Below are positions 18,355 to 27,331 of a stretch of 64,000 nt of DNA, one piece after another. How positions within the stretch are numbered: the first letter of the stretch is position 1; each line of letters begins with the position of its first letter. The translations under genes and the position numbers were made by a program. Source of the DNA: CAWKMN01 sp963850765. Lineage in GTDB: Bacteria > Chloroflexota > Anaerolineae > Aggregatilineales > Aggregatilineaceae. The stretch spans positions 620,001 through 684,000 of the forward strand of contig CAWKMN010000006.1 of NCBI GenBank assembly GCA_963850765.1. The letters run 5' to 3'. The notes beneath the pieces are model-generated. The model saw only the letters and a list, made by a program, of their open reading frames with translations, had not been told where the DNA came from and ran no database searches.

Positions 18355-19392
18355 TTATTGTGGCAATTCGATCTGAACCTTGACCGAAGTTGGCGGCATG
18401 TGAGCTGCGAACTCAAAAGCCTCGATACTCGTCGGAAAAATCGTACTTGTCTGTGATCAGCGGTTTGACATCGAGCCGCCCGCCTCCCATCAGCGACAGT
18501 GCTTTGGGATAGACGTGCGCGTAACGGAAGATGTGTTCTACGCGGGCCTCCTTGATCTGCGCGGCAACCACATCATAGGCGATCGGATTGCCGGGCATAC
18601 CGATATAAACCACACAACCGCCGGGAGCCAGAATGTCGAAGACACTCGCGGCGGCCTTCTCGTTGCCGCTGGCTTCAAAAACGATGTCGGCTCCCCAGCC
18701 CTGGGTCATTTCGTTTACGACATCGGTCAGGCTGTCTTGGCTGACGTTGACGGGCGTAACCGGCCCCAGGGTCGCTGCCAGATCGAGCTTGGGTTGAACC
18801 ACATCGGTAACAATGACCTGACCACAGCCCCCGGCCAGGGCCGCCAGAATGGTAACCATGCCAATCGTGCCAGCGCCCATCACCACGGCGACATCGCCCG
18901 GCTTGATCTGCGCTTTGGTGGCGGAATGCATACCGATCGCCAGCGGTTCAACCAACGCCCCCTCGGCAAAACTGACATTATCCGGGAGCTTGAATGTAAA
19001 GGCGGCAGGGTGCACCACTTCGGGACGCAGCACGCCATGAATCGGCGGGGTGGCCCAGAAGCGCACGGCTGGGTCCAGGTTGTATTTTCCCAACCGGGTG
19101 GCCTTGCTGTTGGGATCGGGGATGCCCGGTTCCATGCACACGCGGTCGCCGACTTTCAGATTCTTGACCTGATCGCCGATCTCGATGATGGTGCCCGAAG
19201 CCTCGTGCCCTAATACCATCGGCTCTTTGACGACAAAGGGGCCAATGCGCCCTGTTTCGTAATAATGGACATCGCTGCCACAAATCCCGACCGTGTGGAG
19301 CTTGATGCGAACATCATGCGGGCCCAGTACTTCTTGAATATCAATATCACGCAGATTAAGCTTCTTGGTCTTTTCCAGAACAAGGCTTCCAT
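18355..19392 (-). pseudogene. sorbitol/xylitol dehydrogenase-like zinc enzyme, frameshifted at both ends
   Basis: The ~345-residue enzyme starts at ATG 19392 with AGGAG six bases upstream. A one-base change a few codons in hides '[14 protein letters not shown]'. The main frame then gives [18 protein letters not shown] and EPGIPDP...KYNLDP, the hallmark of sorbitol/xylitol dehydrogenases. It continues with '[20 protein letters not shown]' and '[15 protein letters not shown]'. A second change near 18420 restores the C-terminus 'EFAAHMPPTSVKVQIELPQ'. It follows directly after the transporter genes and is the best clue that the operon imports a sugar alcohol. Confidence 0.82.
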
Positions 19393-19424
19393 ATTGTGCT
19401 CCTGTTCAACCTGTATTTTCTCGT

Positions 19425-19707
19425 TTATCCTCGCGTAAAAATGAGGGCAGAAAGGATCAACGTCAGAATGGTGGCTAACGTGAGCGTGATATATTCCTCC
19501 AGGAAACGCATCCATAACAGGTGGATGGCGACCATGAGAATGATGCTGACAAATACCCGATCGAACGGGTTGGTGTCGAAGGGGAGAAATCCCCGCCGTT
19601 TGCCCTTGATCGGGACCGGACTTCTTCCGATGCACAATCTCGAGAAACCTGGGCATATTCCTGGCTGCAGGCCGTTCGCTCTGTACATCCAGTTTTCCTT
19701 TGGGCAC
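19425..19707 (-). pseudogene. DUF2160-like small membrane protein, one frameshift
   Basis: The C-terminal ~55 residues read RRGFLPFDTNPFDRVFVSI, then 'MVAIHLLWMRFLEEYITLTLATILTL' and '...LIFTRG'. This matches the conserved RKGFLP...D+.F pattern and paired helices of DUF2160 small integral membrane proteins, which are known from glycerol/polyol CUT1 transporter operons. The N-terminus (MPKGKLDVQSERPAARNMP) lies in another frame, with the change near 19600. The gene begins five bases after the second permease gene. I infer an accessory role in polyol uptake. Confidence 0.6.
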
Positions 19708-19711
19708 GACC

Positions 19712-20570
19712 CTACTCCTTTACCGCGCCAAACGTCAGCCCCATGACAATGTAGCGTTGGACAAACGAGATGAAGATCAGCGAAGGGATCAAAGTGAGGG
19801 TGGCGACCGCCGCCATCTCGCCCCAATTGGTGCCCGTTACGGTCACGAATTCCGCCAGGCCGGTGGTGATGGTACGCGCTTTGACACTGGTTAGCGTGGC
19901 GGCATACAGGTACTCATTCCAGGCAAAGATCCAACTCAAGATGGCCGTGATAGCCAGGCCCGGTGCGGCCAGCGGAATGATGATGCGCCGCAAGATGGTC
20001 CCCGTGCCAGCGCCATCGACCATGGCCGCTTCATCCAGTTCTATTGGGATGCCGTCGATCATGCCTTGCAGCACCCATATTGCGAATGGCAAGTTAAAGA
20101 CGCAGTACAACAGGATCAGCCCGATGCGCGTATCATACGAGCATCCAATCGCCATACTTAAAGGTCTTGGTGAAAAGCAGAAACAAGGGCAGCAGGAACA
20201 CGGCAGGGGGAGCCATCCGGTTGGTGATCGTCCAGAAGAAGATGTTGTCGGACCCGGGCAGACGCCAGCGCGAGAGCGCATAGGTCGCCAGCAGCGCCAG
20301 GATCGTCACCAGAAGGGCATTGGAGGTCGCAATGACGATCGAATTGACCATGTACTTCCGGAGAACAGGATCGTTGATCGTATTGGTGTAATTCTGCTCA
20401 AAGAAGGAATTGATGATGAAGTTGGGCCGGTCAAATAGCTCTCTGCGGCTGCGCGCTGAAATGACCACCATCCAGTAGATCGGGATCAGGGTGATGAACG
20501 AAGCCAGCACCCAGACGCTGTAAGCGGTGGCGTATCTCGATATTTTGCGTGCGATCTTTGAGTTAAGCAC
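19712..20570 (-). pseudogene. CUT1 ABC sugar permease, MalG-like, one frameshift
   Basis: A ~286-residue permease with six predicted helices. Translation starts at GTG 20570, three bases after the upstream permease stop, with AGGAGAGGAG inside that gene. The cytoplasmic EAA loop is intact ('[17 protein letters not shown]', then 'IIIPLAAPG') and would contact a MalK-like ATPase. A single indel near 20145 splits it between 'TFKYGDWML' and '[12 protein letters not shown]'. Confidence 0.82.
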
Positions 20571-20572
20571 AA

Positions 20573-21508
20573 TTAGCGTTCTCCTCTCCTTTGCGCCCCG
20601 ATGCTGGTGTACAGCAGCCATGAGATCACTATGGTGAAGTACAGCGTCAGCAAGGACATGGCCGAGCCGTAACCGTAATCGGTCTTGGGAAACACGATGC
20701 GCCAGATGTGAAGCCCGGTATACCGGGTGGCCGCCGCCGGGCCGCCGCCGGTCAGCATCCAGACCTCATCCACCGTGCGCAGCGCGTCCATGAGCCGGAT
20801 GAACACCGTGCTCAAGATAATCGGGCGCAGGAGTGGTACTTTGATATACCAGAACACCTGCAGTCGGTTGGCTCCATCGACCAGCGCCTGTTCCAGAGGC
20901 TCTTTAGGGAGGGAGACCAACCCGGCGAGCATGGTCAGCGTGACAAACGGGGTCCAGTGCCATACATCCATCACCACCGTCGTCCAAAACGCCTGAGTCG
21001 CATTCGCCGAGATGCTGTAGTTGAAGTCGAACCAGCGGTCCAGATAATAGGGGACCGGGCCAAACCCAGGGATGGTGAGCAGCCGCCAGGTGGCGCCGAC
21101 CGCCAGCGGCGCGACCATCAGGGGAATGGTGTGAATAATGCGAAAGATCGACTTGCCTGGAAAGTCGATGGCCAACAGGTTGGCGAGCAAATAACCGATC
21201 ACGAGCTGGACCAGAATCGCATAGGTGGCAAACTTGAAGGTCAGGAGAAGCGACTTCAGAAAGGGGTCGTCAAACACCAGGCGGCGATAATTGTTAAGCC
21301 CTGCGTAGTGCATGCCTTTTTCGGCTGAGAAGGCATTCCAATCGAAGAATCCCACATACAAGATGTAGAAGAACGGAAGGAGACCAACAATGAACAAAAT
21401 GATCAGCGTTGGTGATATAGAAGGACCATGCTGTCCGATTCCTGCGCATACCATTTTCCCCAGTGCCGGAAATCGGCGTGCGAGCAGAGTACAGGCCGCA
21501 AAACCCAT
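20573..21508 (-). CDS. CUT1 ABC sugar permease, MalF-like
   Basis: This 311-residue permease has six helices and the EAA loop 'EQALVDGANRLQVF'. 'MLTGGGPAAATRY' is the usual MalF-type periplasmic motif. It is the first permease of the polyol operon and lies 166 bp after the binding-protein gene, with two hairpins between. The first ~28 residues, with two Cys, are not typical, so the true start may be a little downstream of 21508. It pairs with the MalG-like gene to form the channel. Confidence 0.88.
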   Translation of the reverse strand: MGFAACTLLARRFPALGKMVCAGIGQHGPSISPTLIILFIVGLLPFFYILYVGFFDWNAFSAEKGMHYAGLNNYRRLVFDDPFLKSLLLTFKFATYAILVQLVIGYLLANLLAIDFPGKSIFRIIHTIPLMVAPLAVGATWRLLTIPGFGPVPYYLDRWFDFNYSISANATQAFWTTVVMDVWHWTPFVTLTMLAGLVSLPKEPLEQALVDGANRLQVFWYIKVPLLRPIILSTVFIRLMDALRTVDEVWMLTGGGPAAATRYTGLHIWRIVFPKTDYGYGSAMSLLTLYFTIVISWLLYTSIGAQRRGER

Positions 21509-21537
21509 TCCGTGCTCGAACGGGACATACAGATTGT

Positions 21538-21614
21538 CAGGGGTAGGTTATCGATGCATCCGGGCGAAAAGGGGTTTGCTCATTCTCGCTCAGATCGTCA
21601 TTAACCTACCCCTG
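21538..21614 (-). promoter_or_regulatory. 13-bp inverted repeat between binding-protein and permease genes
   Basis: CAGGGGTAGGTTA (21538-21550) and TAACCTACCCCTG (21602-21614) are perfect inverted repeats 51 bp apart. The pair lies in the leader of the permease genes and could form a long hairpin or bind a regulator. Confidence 0.5.
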
Positions 21615-21617
21615 TGA

Positions 21618-21653
21618 GGGTATGAGGCCCCAGGACAAGGGCACGTCATACCC
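21618..21653 (-). terminator. stem-loop directly after the polyol binding-protein gene
   Basis: GGGTATGA (21618-21625) pairs with TCATACCC (21646-21653), 21 bases after the binding-protein stop codon in the direction of transcription. It probably acts as an attenuator or mRNA 3'-end stabiliser that favours the upstream gene. Confidence 0.5.
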
Positions 21654-21674
21654 CCAAAGGCTTAGCATGGTCTA

Positions 21675-23109
21675 CTACTGGCCGTAGCCTAGACGGGCCA
21701 TTTCCTCATCGGCGGCAGCCGCTGCTTGATCAAGCGCCTCTTCCGCCGTGATTTCACCCGCGAGAGCCTGCCAGATGAACGGTTCCACCACCGAACGTAC
21801 CTGAGCATGGAACGGGTGGGCAGGAGCGCCCTTGAACAGATAGCCCTGTTCCCTCATCAGGGTATAGTACCCATTGGTCTGCGCATCCATTTCAACGACC
21901 AGCGGATCATCGAAGGTCGCGTCGTGGACGATCCGCGAGCCAGCCACCGCCCATTCAGCCTGGACAGAAGGCTGGCCGATGAACTGGAGCCAGAGCAGGG
22001 TTGCTTCTTTGTTCTTGGAGGAGTGTGGGATACCAAAAGCGCCACCGTCATAGTAACCGATGTAACCTTCGCCCGCTTCGGCGGCTTCCATCACGCCTTC
22101 AGCCACGGGGGGCAGCGCCACACCAACCTTCCCTACCACACTCGACTTTTCGGCATTCGAGGCGATCCAGGCGGTGTTCTCGCCGTAAACCCAACCCTGG
22201 GCGGCGCGGCCGGCGGCAAACGTGGCCGCGACCTCATCCCAGGTGCTGGCGGTCGATTCCGGTGGTGCATATTGGAGCAGACTAACCCACCAGGCCAGGG
22301 CTTGCTTGGCGGCGTCGCTGTTCATCGCGCCGCCATTTTCGACCGTGGCCTTCCAGTTCTCCTCGTTGATGCCCCAGTTGTACACACCGAAGGTGGGCGC
22401 AATCGATTTCGAAGAACTCGTAGAAGGAGGCCGAGTGGCCCGTAGTCCCCTGAACCGTGGTGCCCCACAGCTCCATGTCGTGATCTTCGCCCCATTTGGT
22501 GAAGAACTTGGCGATGTCTTCGTACTGTTGGTGCGTGGTCGCCGGAGCCAGCGGGTAGCCGTATTCCGCCTCAAACGCGGCCTGAATCTCGGGATCGCCG
22601 AACAGATCCGTGCGATACAGGTAGATCTTCACAAAGGCTTCCATCGGAACGCCGAAGACGTGGCCGTCGGCATTCTTGAAGTCGTTGATGAAGGACGTAA
22701 AGTCGGCGAAATCGAAGTCGGGCGCTACCAATTCAGGATGGTCCGTCAGTGTCTGGGTAAGGTCAACCAGATAATCCTGAGCCAGGTAGCTGAAGACGAT
22801 GTCCTGCTCGATGTAGACAAAGTCATAGATGCCGGAGCTGGCTTCCATGTCTTGGATGGCTTTGGAATACATCTGATCCCAGGACGTGGGCTCAAGCTCA
22901 ACCTTGATGCCGGTCAGTTCCTCGAACTGAGGAGCCAACACGTCAGCGGCATAATTGGACGGGGGAGTGCTTTCTGAGATGCCGTGGAGGGTGACGCCTG
23001 CATACGGTTCCGCCGCCGTCTTCCACCAGCTTTCTTCCTGCGCGTTGGCGGTCAGCCCAAAGCCGCTGAGAACAGCCAATAACACAACAAAGGTAATTAG
23101 CTTTTTCAT
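21675..23109 (-). pseudogene. CUT1 ABC sugar-binding protein, one frameshift
   Basis: A ~478-residue extracellular solute-binding protein. The signal peptide is [20 protein letters not shown] with cleavage near 'ANAQ'. '[22 protein letters not shown]' is typical of family 1 binding proteins. The frame changes once near 22405, between '[10 protein letters not shown]' and '[17 protein letters not shown]'. GGGAGAAGGG precedes the ATG. The C-terminal half keeps '[16 protein letters not shown]'. It heads the polyol operon and sets specificity; sorbitol, xylitol or glycerol-like substrates are inferred from the dehydrogenases downstream. Confidence 0.88.
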
Positions 23110-23462
23110 TTCCCTTCTCCCTTAAATCACAATTTGACGGCAAATGCCGATTTCTTCGAGTCGCAAGACTCTCCATCGAAAGTTCAGACAACTTCTTCAG
23201 TACCTTCACCTCCCTGTAGCACTCAGCTTTTTCGGAATCGAAGCGGCGGCGACTTTCGAGAAAACTAGGGAACCAAGGCAAAACAGATTCGGATACGAGT
23301 GCGGCTCTTTCACTCATTCTAAGCTGAAAGAAGCCAAGGCGGAGCGAATATTTCTTTCACTCTTATTATATATTATAGTGGGGAAAGGTCATGAAGGACC
23401 TGCCAAGACTCTGCCAGTATGCTGACACAGTTGAAGCAGGAGACGTCGAAGCGGTTGTGCCG
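23110..23462. promoter_or_regulatory. 353-bp region upstream of the polyol operon
   Basis: No gene is seen. An AT-rich stretch at 23362-23381 contains TATAAT-like boxes on the minus strand without a convincing -35. The region follows the 3' end of the kinase gene (also minus strand), so it must hold the polyol operon promoter. Confidence 0.3.
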
Positions 23463-25592
23463 TCAGGCATTTCGAATAACGTCGCTGTTCGCCCGAATGT
23501 ATTCCAGGATTTTGGCAGTGGATATCCGGTTTGGGTGTTGCACTACAATCCGGCTGCCCTGGTTGGCTAACAGGTCTTCTGCAAAATTAGTGGCGCTCAG
23601 CAGGATGATGGGCACACTCGCCAACTCCGCATTGTTGCGCATATAGTCCAGAATGAGCATACCATTCGTACCTGGCATGGTGGAATCGAGCAAGACCACG
23701 CCGGGAGTCTTCAGTTTTATCCGCTCAATCGCGTTATCACCGGTGTGGATACATTGGATGCTGTAATGATCCCCTGATGCCTGGAGAACACGCTCCACCA
23801 GTTGAGCAAAACCGGGATCGTCATCGATAATCAATACGTCATGAACAGGTCCAATATTCTGAACAGCCTGGATAAGCTCGACTGACGTCACCGGTTTAAC
23901 GAAGCTGGCCGCCACATTCAGTTGTTTCAAAATCCAGGATCGACTTGGGAGCGAACATTCGATCCACGGCACCAAAGTCGGCAGCGAGGGGCCCGCTTTG
24001 TGGTTGATGTGCGGCGCGATGTTATGGACAATAATGTCGGGATAGTATTCACTGATGGCTGTATCCAGCATTGCCAGACTATCAACCTGAGCAATCTCGT
24101 ATTTGCCCATATACTCCTTCACCATCGCGGCCACCAGGGGATCCGAGTCAATCACCAACATAACCGCTTTATCCCCGGTTGGGGGTAACTCCTCGATATT
24201 GTCGGGCAGTTTGAACGTCGTCTTCATCTCCTCTTCGAAGATCGGAACGGTAAACGTAAAGGTGGAGCCAACGCCGACCTTGCTTTCCACGCGAATTTCC
24301 CCGCCATGGGATTCGACAAACTCCTTTGAAATGGCTAATCCTAGTCCGGTGCCTCCATGACGCCGGTTGAGCGAGCCATCAACCTGATAAAACTCATCGA
24401 AAATGAAGGAAACTTTCTCAGCAGGGATACCTACCCCACTATCGCTGACACTGATGGATACTTCATGTTCATCGGCTCTCGCAGTGAGCCGAACGTATCC
24501 TGTTTCAGTAAAACGATAAGCGTTATTGATCAGGTTCAAAATCACCTGACGGATCCGTGTCTTATCCACTTTGACGATGGGAAGATCGTGAGCTAGATCG
24601 ACCTGGAATTGAACCTGTCGCTCGCGGAACAGATCCTTGGCGATGTCAATTCCTTCTTCAAGGATGAGTGTAATCGGTGTCAATTCCCTATGAAGCCTAA
24701 AGGCCGACATTTGGAACCGTGACAGATCGAGAATGTCATCGATCATCTCTAATAAATGACGGCTGCTCCGATAAATCTGGTAAATGTCCCCCTTCAAGGT
24801 TGGAGGCCAATCAGCACCGCCATAGACTTCGGGAGACAGGTGCATGACCTCGGTGAAACCCAGCACCAAATTCAGCGGTGTGCGCAGTTCATGGCTAATA
24901 TTGGCGGCGAATTGCTCCTTGAGCTGACGGGCGTCCTCTGCTTCTTTGTGGGCGGCACGCAGCTCAATCTGCGCTCGACGCAGAGCGGCATTTGACCTTT
25001 CTAAGGATTTTAAGGTTCTCAGGATTTCTTCGCGGTTCTTATGTGCCTCCTCAAGTAATGCATTGGCGCGTTGTTCATTCAGCTTCGTCCAGTGGAATGT
25101 TACGTAGATAGTTTCGACCGTTACCCAAGACAACACTCCCGTAAACAAAGAAAAAGCGACAAAACCAAGCACCGGATAGTCACGCTCACCAGTCAGGGTC
25201 AGAAGCAGAATAGTGACCACGATGAGGCCACTGTTCAGTGCGCCGTCAATCGAGAGTAAGACGATGCTCGCCATGATGGTCGGCAATCCCAGGAAAATCC
25301 ACCAGGCTTCTGGATTAAACAGGAGGACAATAATCAGCCACAAGGTGATCGACCAAATGAATGCATAGCGCGCCAGCCGTCGATTTCCTGCCCCGTGCCG
25401 ATAGACTATTGTGTCAACTGTCATCAGCACTGATGTGGCGAGAAGCGTATCGGCATTTAACTTGTTTTCGATAATGATGAACCAGCAAACAACGGCGGCT
25501 CCGATTACGATCAACAAAGATAAGCTGCGTGTTATCTCCCACAACAGATCATCAAGTTCGGCTTCGTGAACAGAAGGCGCTGACAAAAACAT
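23463..25592 (-). CDS. membrane hybrid histidine kinase with two receiver domains
   Basis: This 709-residue protein begins with about six transmembrane helices (residues ~15-180), followed by a coiled coil ('LLEEAHKNREEILRTLKSLE'). The HisKA phospho-site is NISHELRTPLNL and the HATPase has 'LINNAYRF', 'DSGVGIP' and 'GGTGLGLAI'. Two receiver domains follow. The first (about 480-570) has lost the phospho-acceptor Asp ('DIIVHNIAP'). The second has IIDDDP and the acceptor Asp in 'VVLLDSTMPG'. It starts two bases after the preceding gene's stop, so they are translationally coupled. The signal is unknown. Confidence 0.9.
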   Translation of the reverse strand: MFLSAPSVHEAELDDLLWEITRSLSLLIVIGAAVVCWFIIIENKLNADTLLATSVLMTVDTIVYRHGAGNRRLARYAFIWSITLWLIIVLLFNPEAWWIFLGLPTIMASIVLLSIDGALNSGLIVVTILLLTLTGERDYPVLGFVAFSLFTGVLSWVTVETIYVTFHWTKLNEQRANALLEEAHKNREEILRTLKSLERSNAALRRAQIELRAAHKEAEDARQLKEQFAANISHELRTPLNLVLGFTEVMHLSPEVYGGADWPPTLKGDIYQIYRSSRHLLEMIDDILDLSRFQMSAFRLHRELTPITLILEEGIDIAKDLFRERQVQFQVDLAHDLPIVKVDKTRIRQVILNLINNAYRFTETGYVRLTARADEHEVSISVSDSGVGIPAEKVSFIFDEFYQVDGSLNRRHGGTGLGLAISKEFVESHGGEIRVESKVGVGSTFTFTVPIFEEEMKTTFKLPDNIEELPPTGDKAVMLVIDSDPLVAAMVKEYMGKYEIAQVDSLAMLDTAISEYYPDIIVHNIAPHINHKAGPSLPTLVPWIECSLPSRSWILKQLNVAASFVKPVTSVELIQAVQNIGPVHDVLIIDDDPGFAQLVERVLQASGDHYSIQCIHTGDNAIERIKLKTPGVVLLDSTMPGTNGMLILDYMRNNAELASVPIILLSATNFAEDLLANQGSRIVVQHPNRISTAKILEYIRANSDVIRNA

Positions 25593-25594
25593 CG

Positions 25595-26815
25595 TTATAG
25601 AATGTGCTCCATTCTCAAGGCTCTGATAATATCCTCCCGCTTAACGGGTTTCGACAGAAACGACGAAGCGCCCAGTGCATATGCCAGTTCGGGATCGTCG
25701 AACACTGAACAAATAACTACGGCGATATGCTGCGTATCAGGGTGATTCCGGAGGCGCTGAAGCACTTCCCAGCCATCCATATTGGGCATCATCACATCAA
25801 GTATGACAGCGTCCGGCTGAATATCTCTCGCCAGACTTAACCCCGATGCACCGTCAGTCGCTGCCAGGATGCGGCACGGATAACCTGCCAGGTACCGCTT
25901 CAATAAGCGGCTCAAGCCCTCGTAATCATCAATCACGAGTACCGTTGGCACATTCTTCCCAAAAGTAAGCTCGATGATGCACGTCGCGCCTTGCGATATG
26001 TTCTGACTGATTTCCCACCTGAGCCGGTGGAGAAGCTGACCCGTAATATCATTAATCAGGCTCTCATTACTTTCGCGTGCACAGACGAAACGCAGGGTCA
26101 GAATGGTTCGTTCGTCGTTTGATCTGACTAGCATATCAACTTGATGACCGTCGGACTTCTGGACAGCGCTACTGAACAGATTAATAAGCACATGCTTGGC
26201 AATGACTGGATCCGTTGAAATCATAACGGGTTCCAAAGGAACGTTGATGACTAATTTCACGTTCCTTTTGGAAGCAAGTTGTTCGATTGATGAAATGGCG
26301 GCAGACACGAGTCTGCCGATATCGATCCTCTGAAAATTGGTCTGCAATTGTTCTATTTCCACAGCTATCGACTCGTCCTGCGCGGAATCCCTGCTGCTAA
26401 GAACGGCCATCTCGCCCATGTACCAAGACCACAGAATTGTAGCCAAATCCTCTTCGCCCTGCCGCAAATCGCGGTGGATTTGTCGTTCGGAGATACCTAA
26501 TTCATACGAGATGTTTGGAATAGTGAGGCGCTCTAGATAGCGCAGACGCATTATATTGTGTCGCCTTAAAGGACTCGAACCAGATGAACGAGCCTGACCG
26601 GAATCCAACATATCGATGGCTCTGGACAGGTCTTTTTGCAGAAGTTGGCCACGAGTGTCTTCGACTGTGTCGTCTTTGCGGTTTACCCATGGGGCAAAAG
26701 GATGGTTTTCCAGGTGGGTAAGGTCATAGACGTGTTCAAGAGCATCCTTGACCAATTCCAAGAATTGATCTCGTGAATACCGAAATCGCGCTGCTTTTTC
26801 TTCACCCATCTCCAT
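25595..26815 (-). CDS. HTH, degenerate kinase and receiver-domain signalling protein
   Basis: This is a 406-residue protein. The N-terminal ~120 residues contain a sigma-like HTH ('LTIPNISYELGISERQIHRD'), an arrangement I associate with Chloroflexota signalling proteins. Residues ~165-290 resemble a histidine-kinase ATPase domain without intact N, G1 and G2 boxes. Residues ~292-406 are a receiver with VLVIDDYEG, the acceptor Asp in 'VILDVMMPNMDGW' and the conserved Lys in 'FLSKPVKRED'. It is the first gene of a two-gene operon with the hybrid kinase, its likely partner. Confidence 0.85.
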   Translation of the reverse strand: MEMGEEKAARFRYSRDQFLELVKDALEHVYDLTHLENHPFAPWVNRKDDTVEDTRGQLLQKDLSRAIDMLDSGQARSSGSSPLRRHNIMRLRYLERLTIPNISYELGISERQIHRDLRQGEEDLATILWSWYMGEMAVLSSRDSAQDESIAVEIEQLQTNFQRIDIGRLVSAAISSIEQLASKRNVKLVINVPLEPVMISTDPVIAKHVLINLFSSAVQKSDGHQVDMLVRSNDERTILTLRFVCARESNESLINDITGQLLHRLRWEISQNISQGATCIIELTFGKNVPTVLVIDDYEGLSRLLKRYLAGYPCRILAATDGASGLSLARDIQPDAVILDVMMPNMDGWEVLQRLRNHPDTQHIAVVICSVFDDPELAYALGASSFLSKPVKREDIIRALRMEHIL

Positions 26816-27038
26816 AGACAGCTTCCATCAAAGAACTATTATCAGCGATAAGTCTTGGCGGACAACATCACAACACGCTCCTGCAGCACGATGATCCGAT
26901 TGAGGGGATGCAAAAATCTTTTCGCGTTGTTCAGGAGCACCTTCATTGTAGCAGATCTCGTTGTTTGTAAGGTGGAGGAGCCCCGTACCCCCAAAAATAT
27001 CCATCCACAACCAACATCCGCGTAGAAAACCTCACGGT

Positions 27039-27060
27039 AGTGGTCATGCATGATGCCACT
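27039..27060. promoter_or_regulatory. near-perfect palindrome around CATGCATG
   Basis: AGTGG at 27039 and CCACT at 27056-27060 flank a TCATGCATGA core, giving a 22-bp near-palindrome. It may be an operator for either flanking operon. No matching site is known to me. Confidence 0.35.
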
Positions 27061-27080
27061 CAGGCACCATACTGATTTCG

Positions 27081-27140
27081 GGTACCGCCCACGGCAATGA
27101 TGGACAATTTCAGGACTTAACAGGACTAAGCCTACGGGTA
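27081..27140. repeat. 60-bp dispersed repeat, copy 2
   Basis: Five mismatches to 5057-5116. It begins GGTACCGCCCACGG and ends CCTACGGGTA. Confidence 0.7.
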
Positions 27141-27331
27141 GTTGTCAAAATGTGGGCGTTGATCCACAATGAACTCATAGTGGGTAAGAACAGTACTCGG
27201 GCTCAATCCTCAACGTGTCAGGGATAATACGCGGTCATAGGCAGCTGAGCCGTAACTGAGTGACCGTTGAATGCAATACTGTCGCTCACTTCGAGTGTCG
27301 CGGTTTTTCTGAGAACTGGAGAAGAAAGCAT

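Larger units (their letters stand above)
26816..27331. other. 516-bp intergenic region
   Basis: Between the divergent signalling operon and aminotransferase gene I see no real gene. It holds a palindrome (27039-27060) and the second copy of the 60-bp repeat (27081-27140). The remainder (27141-27331) shows nothing recognisable. Confidence 0.5.
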
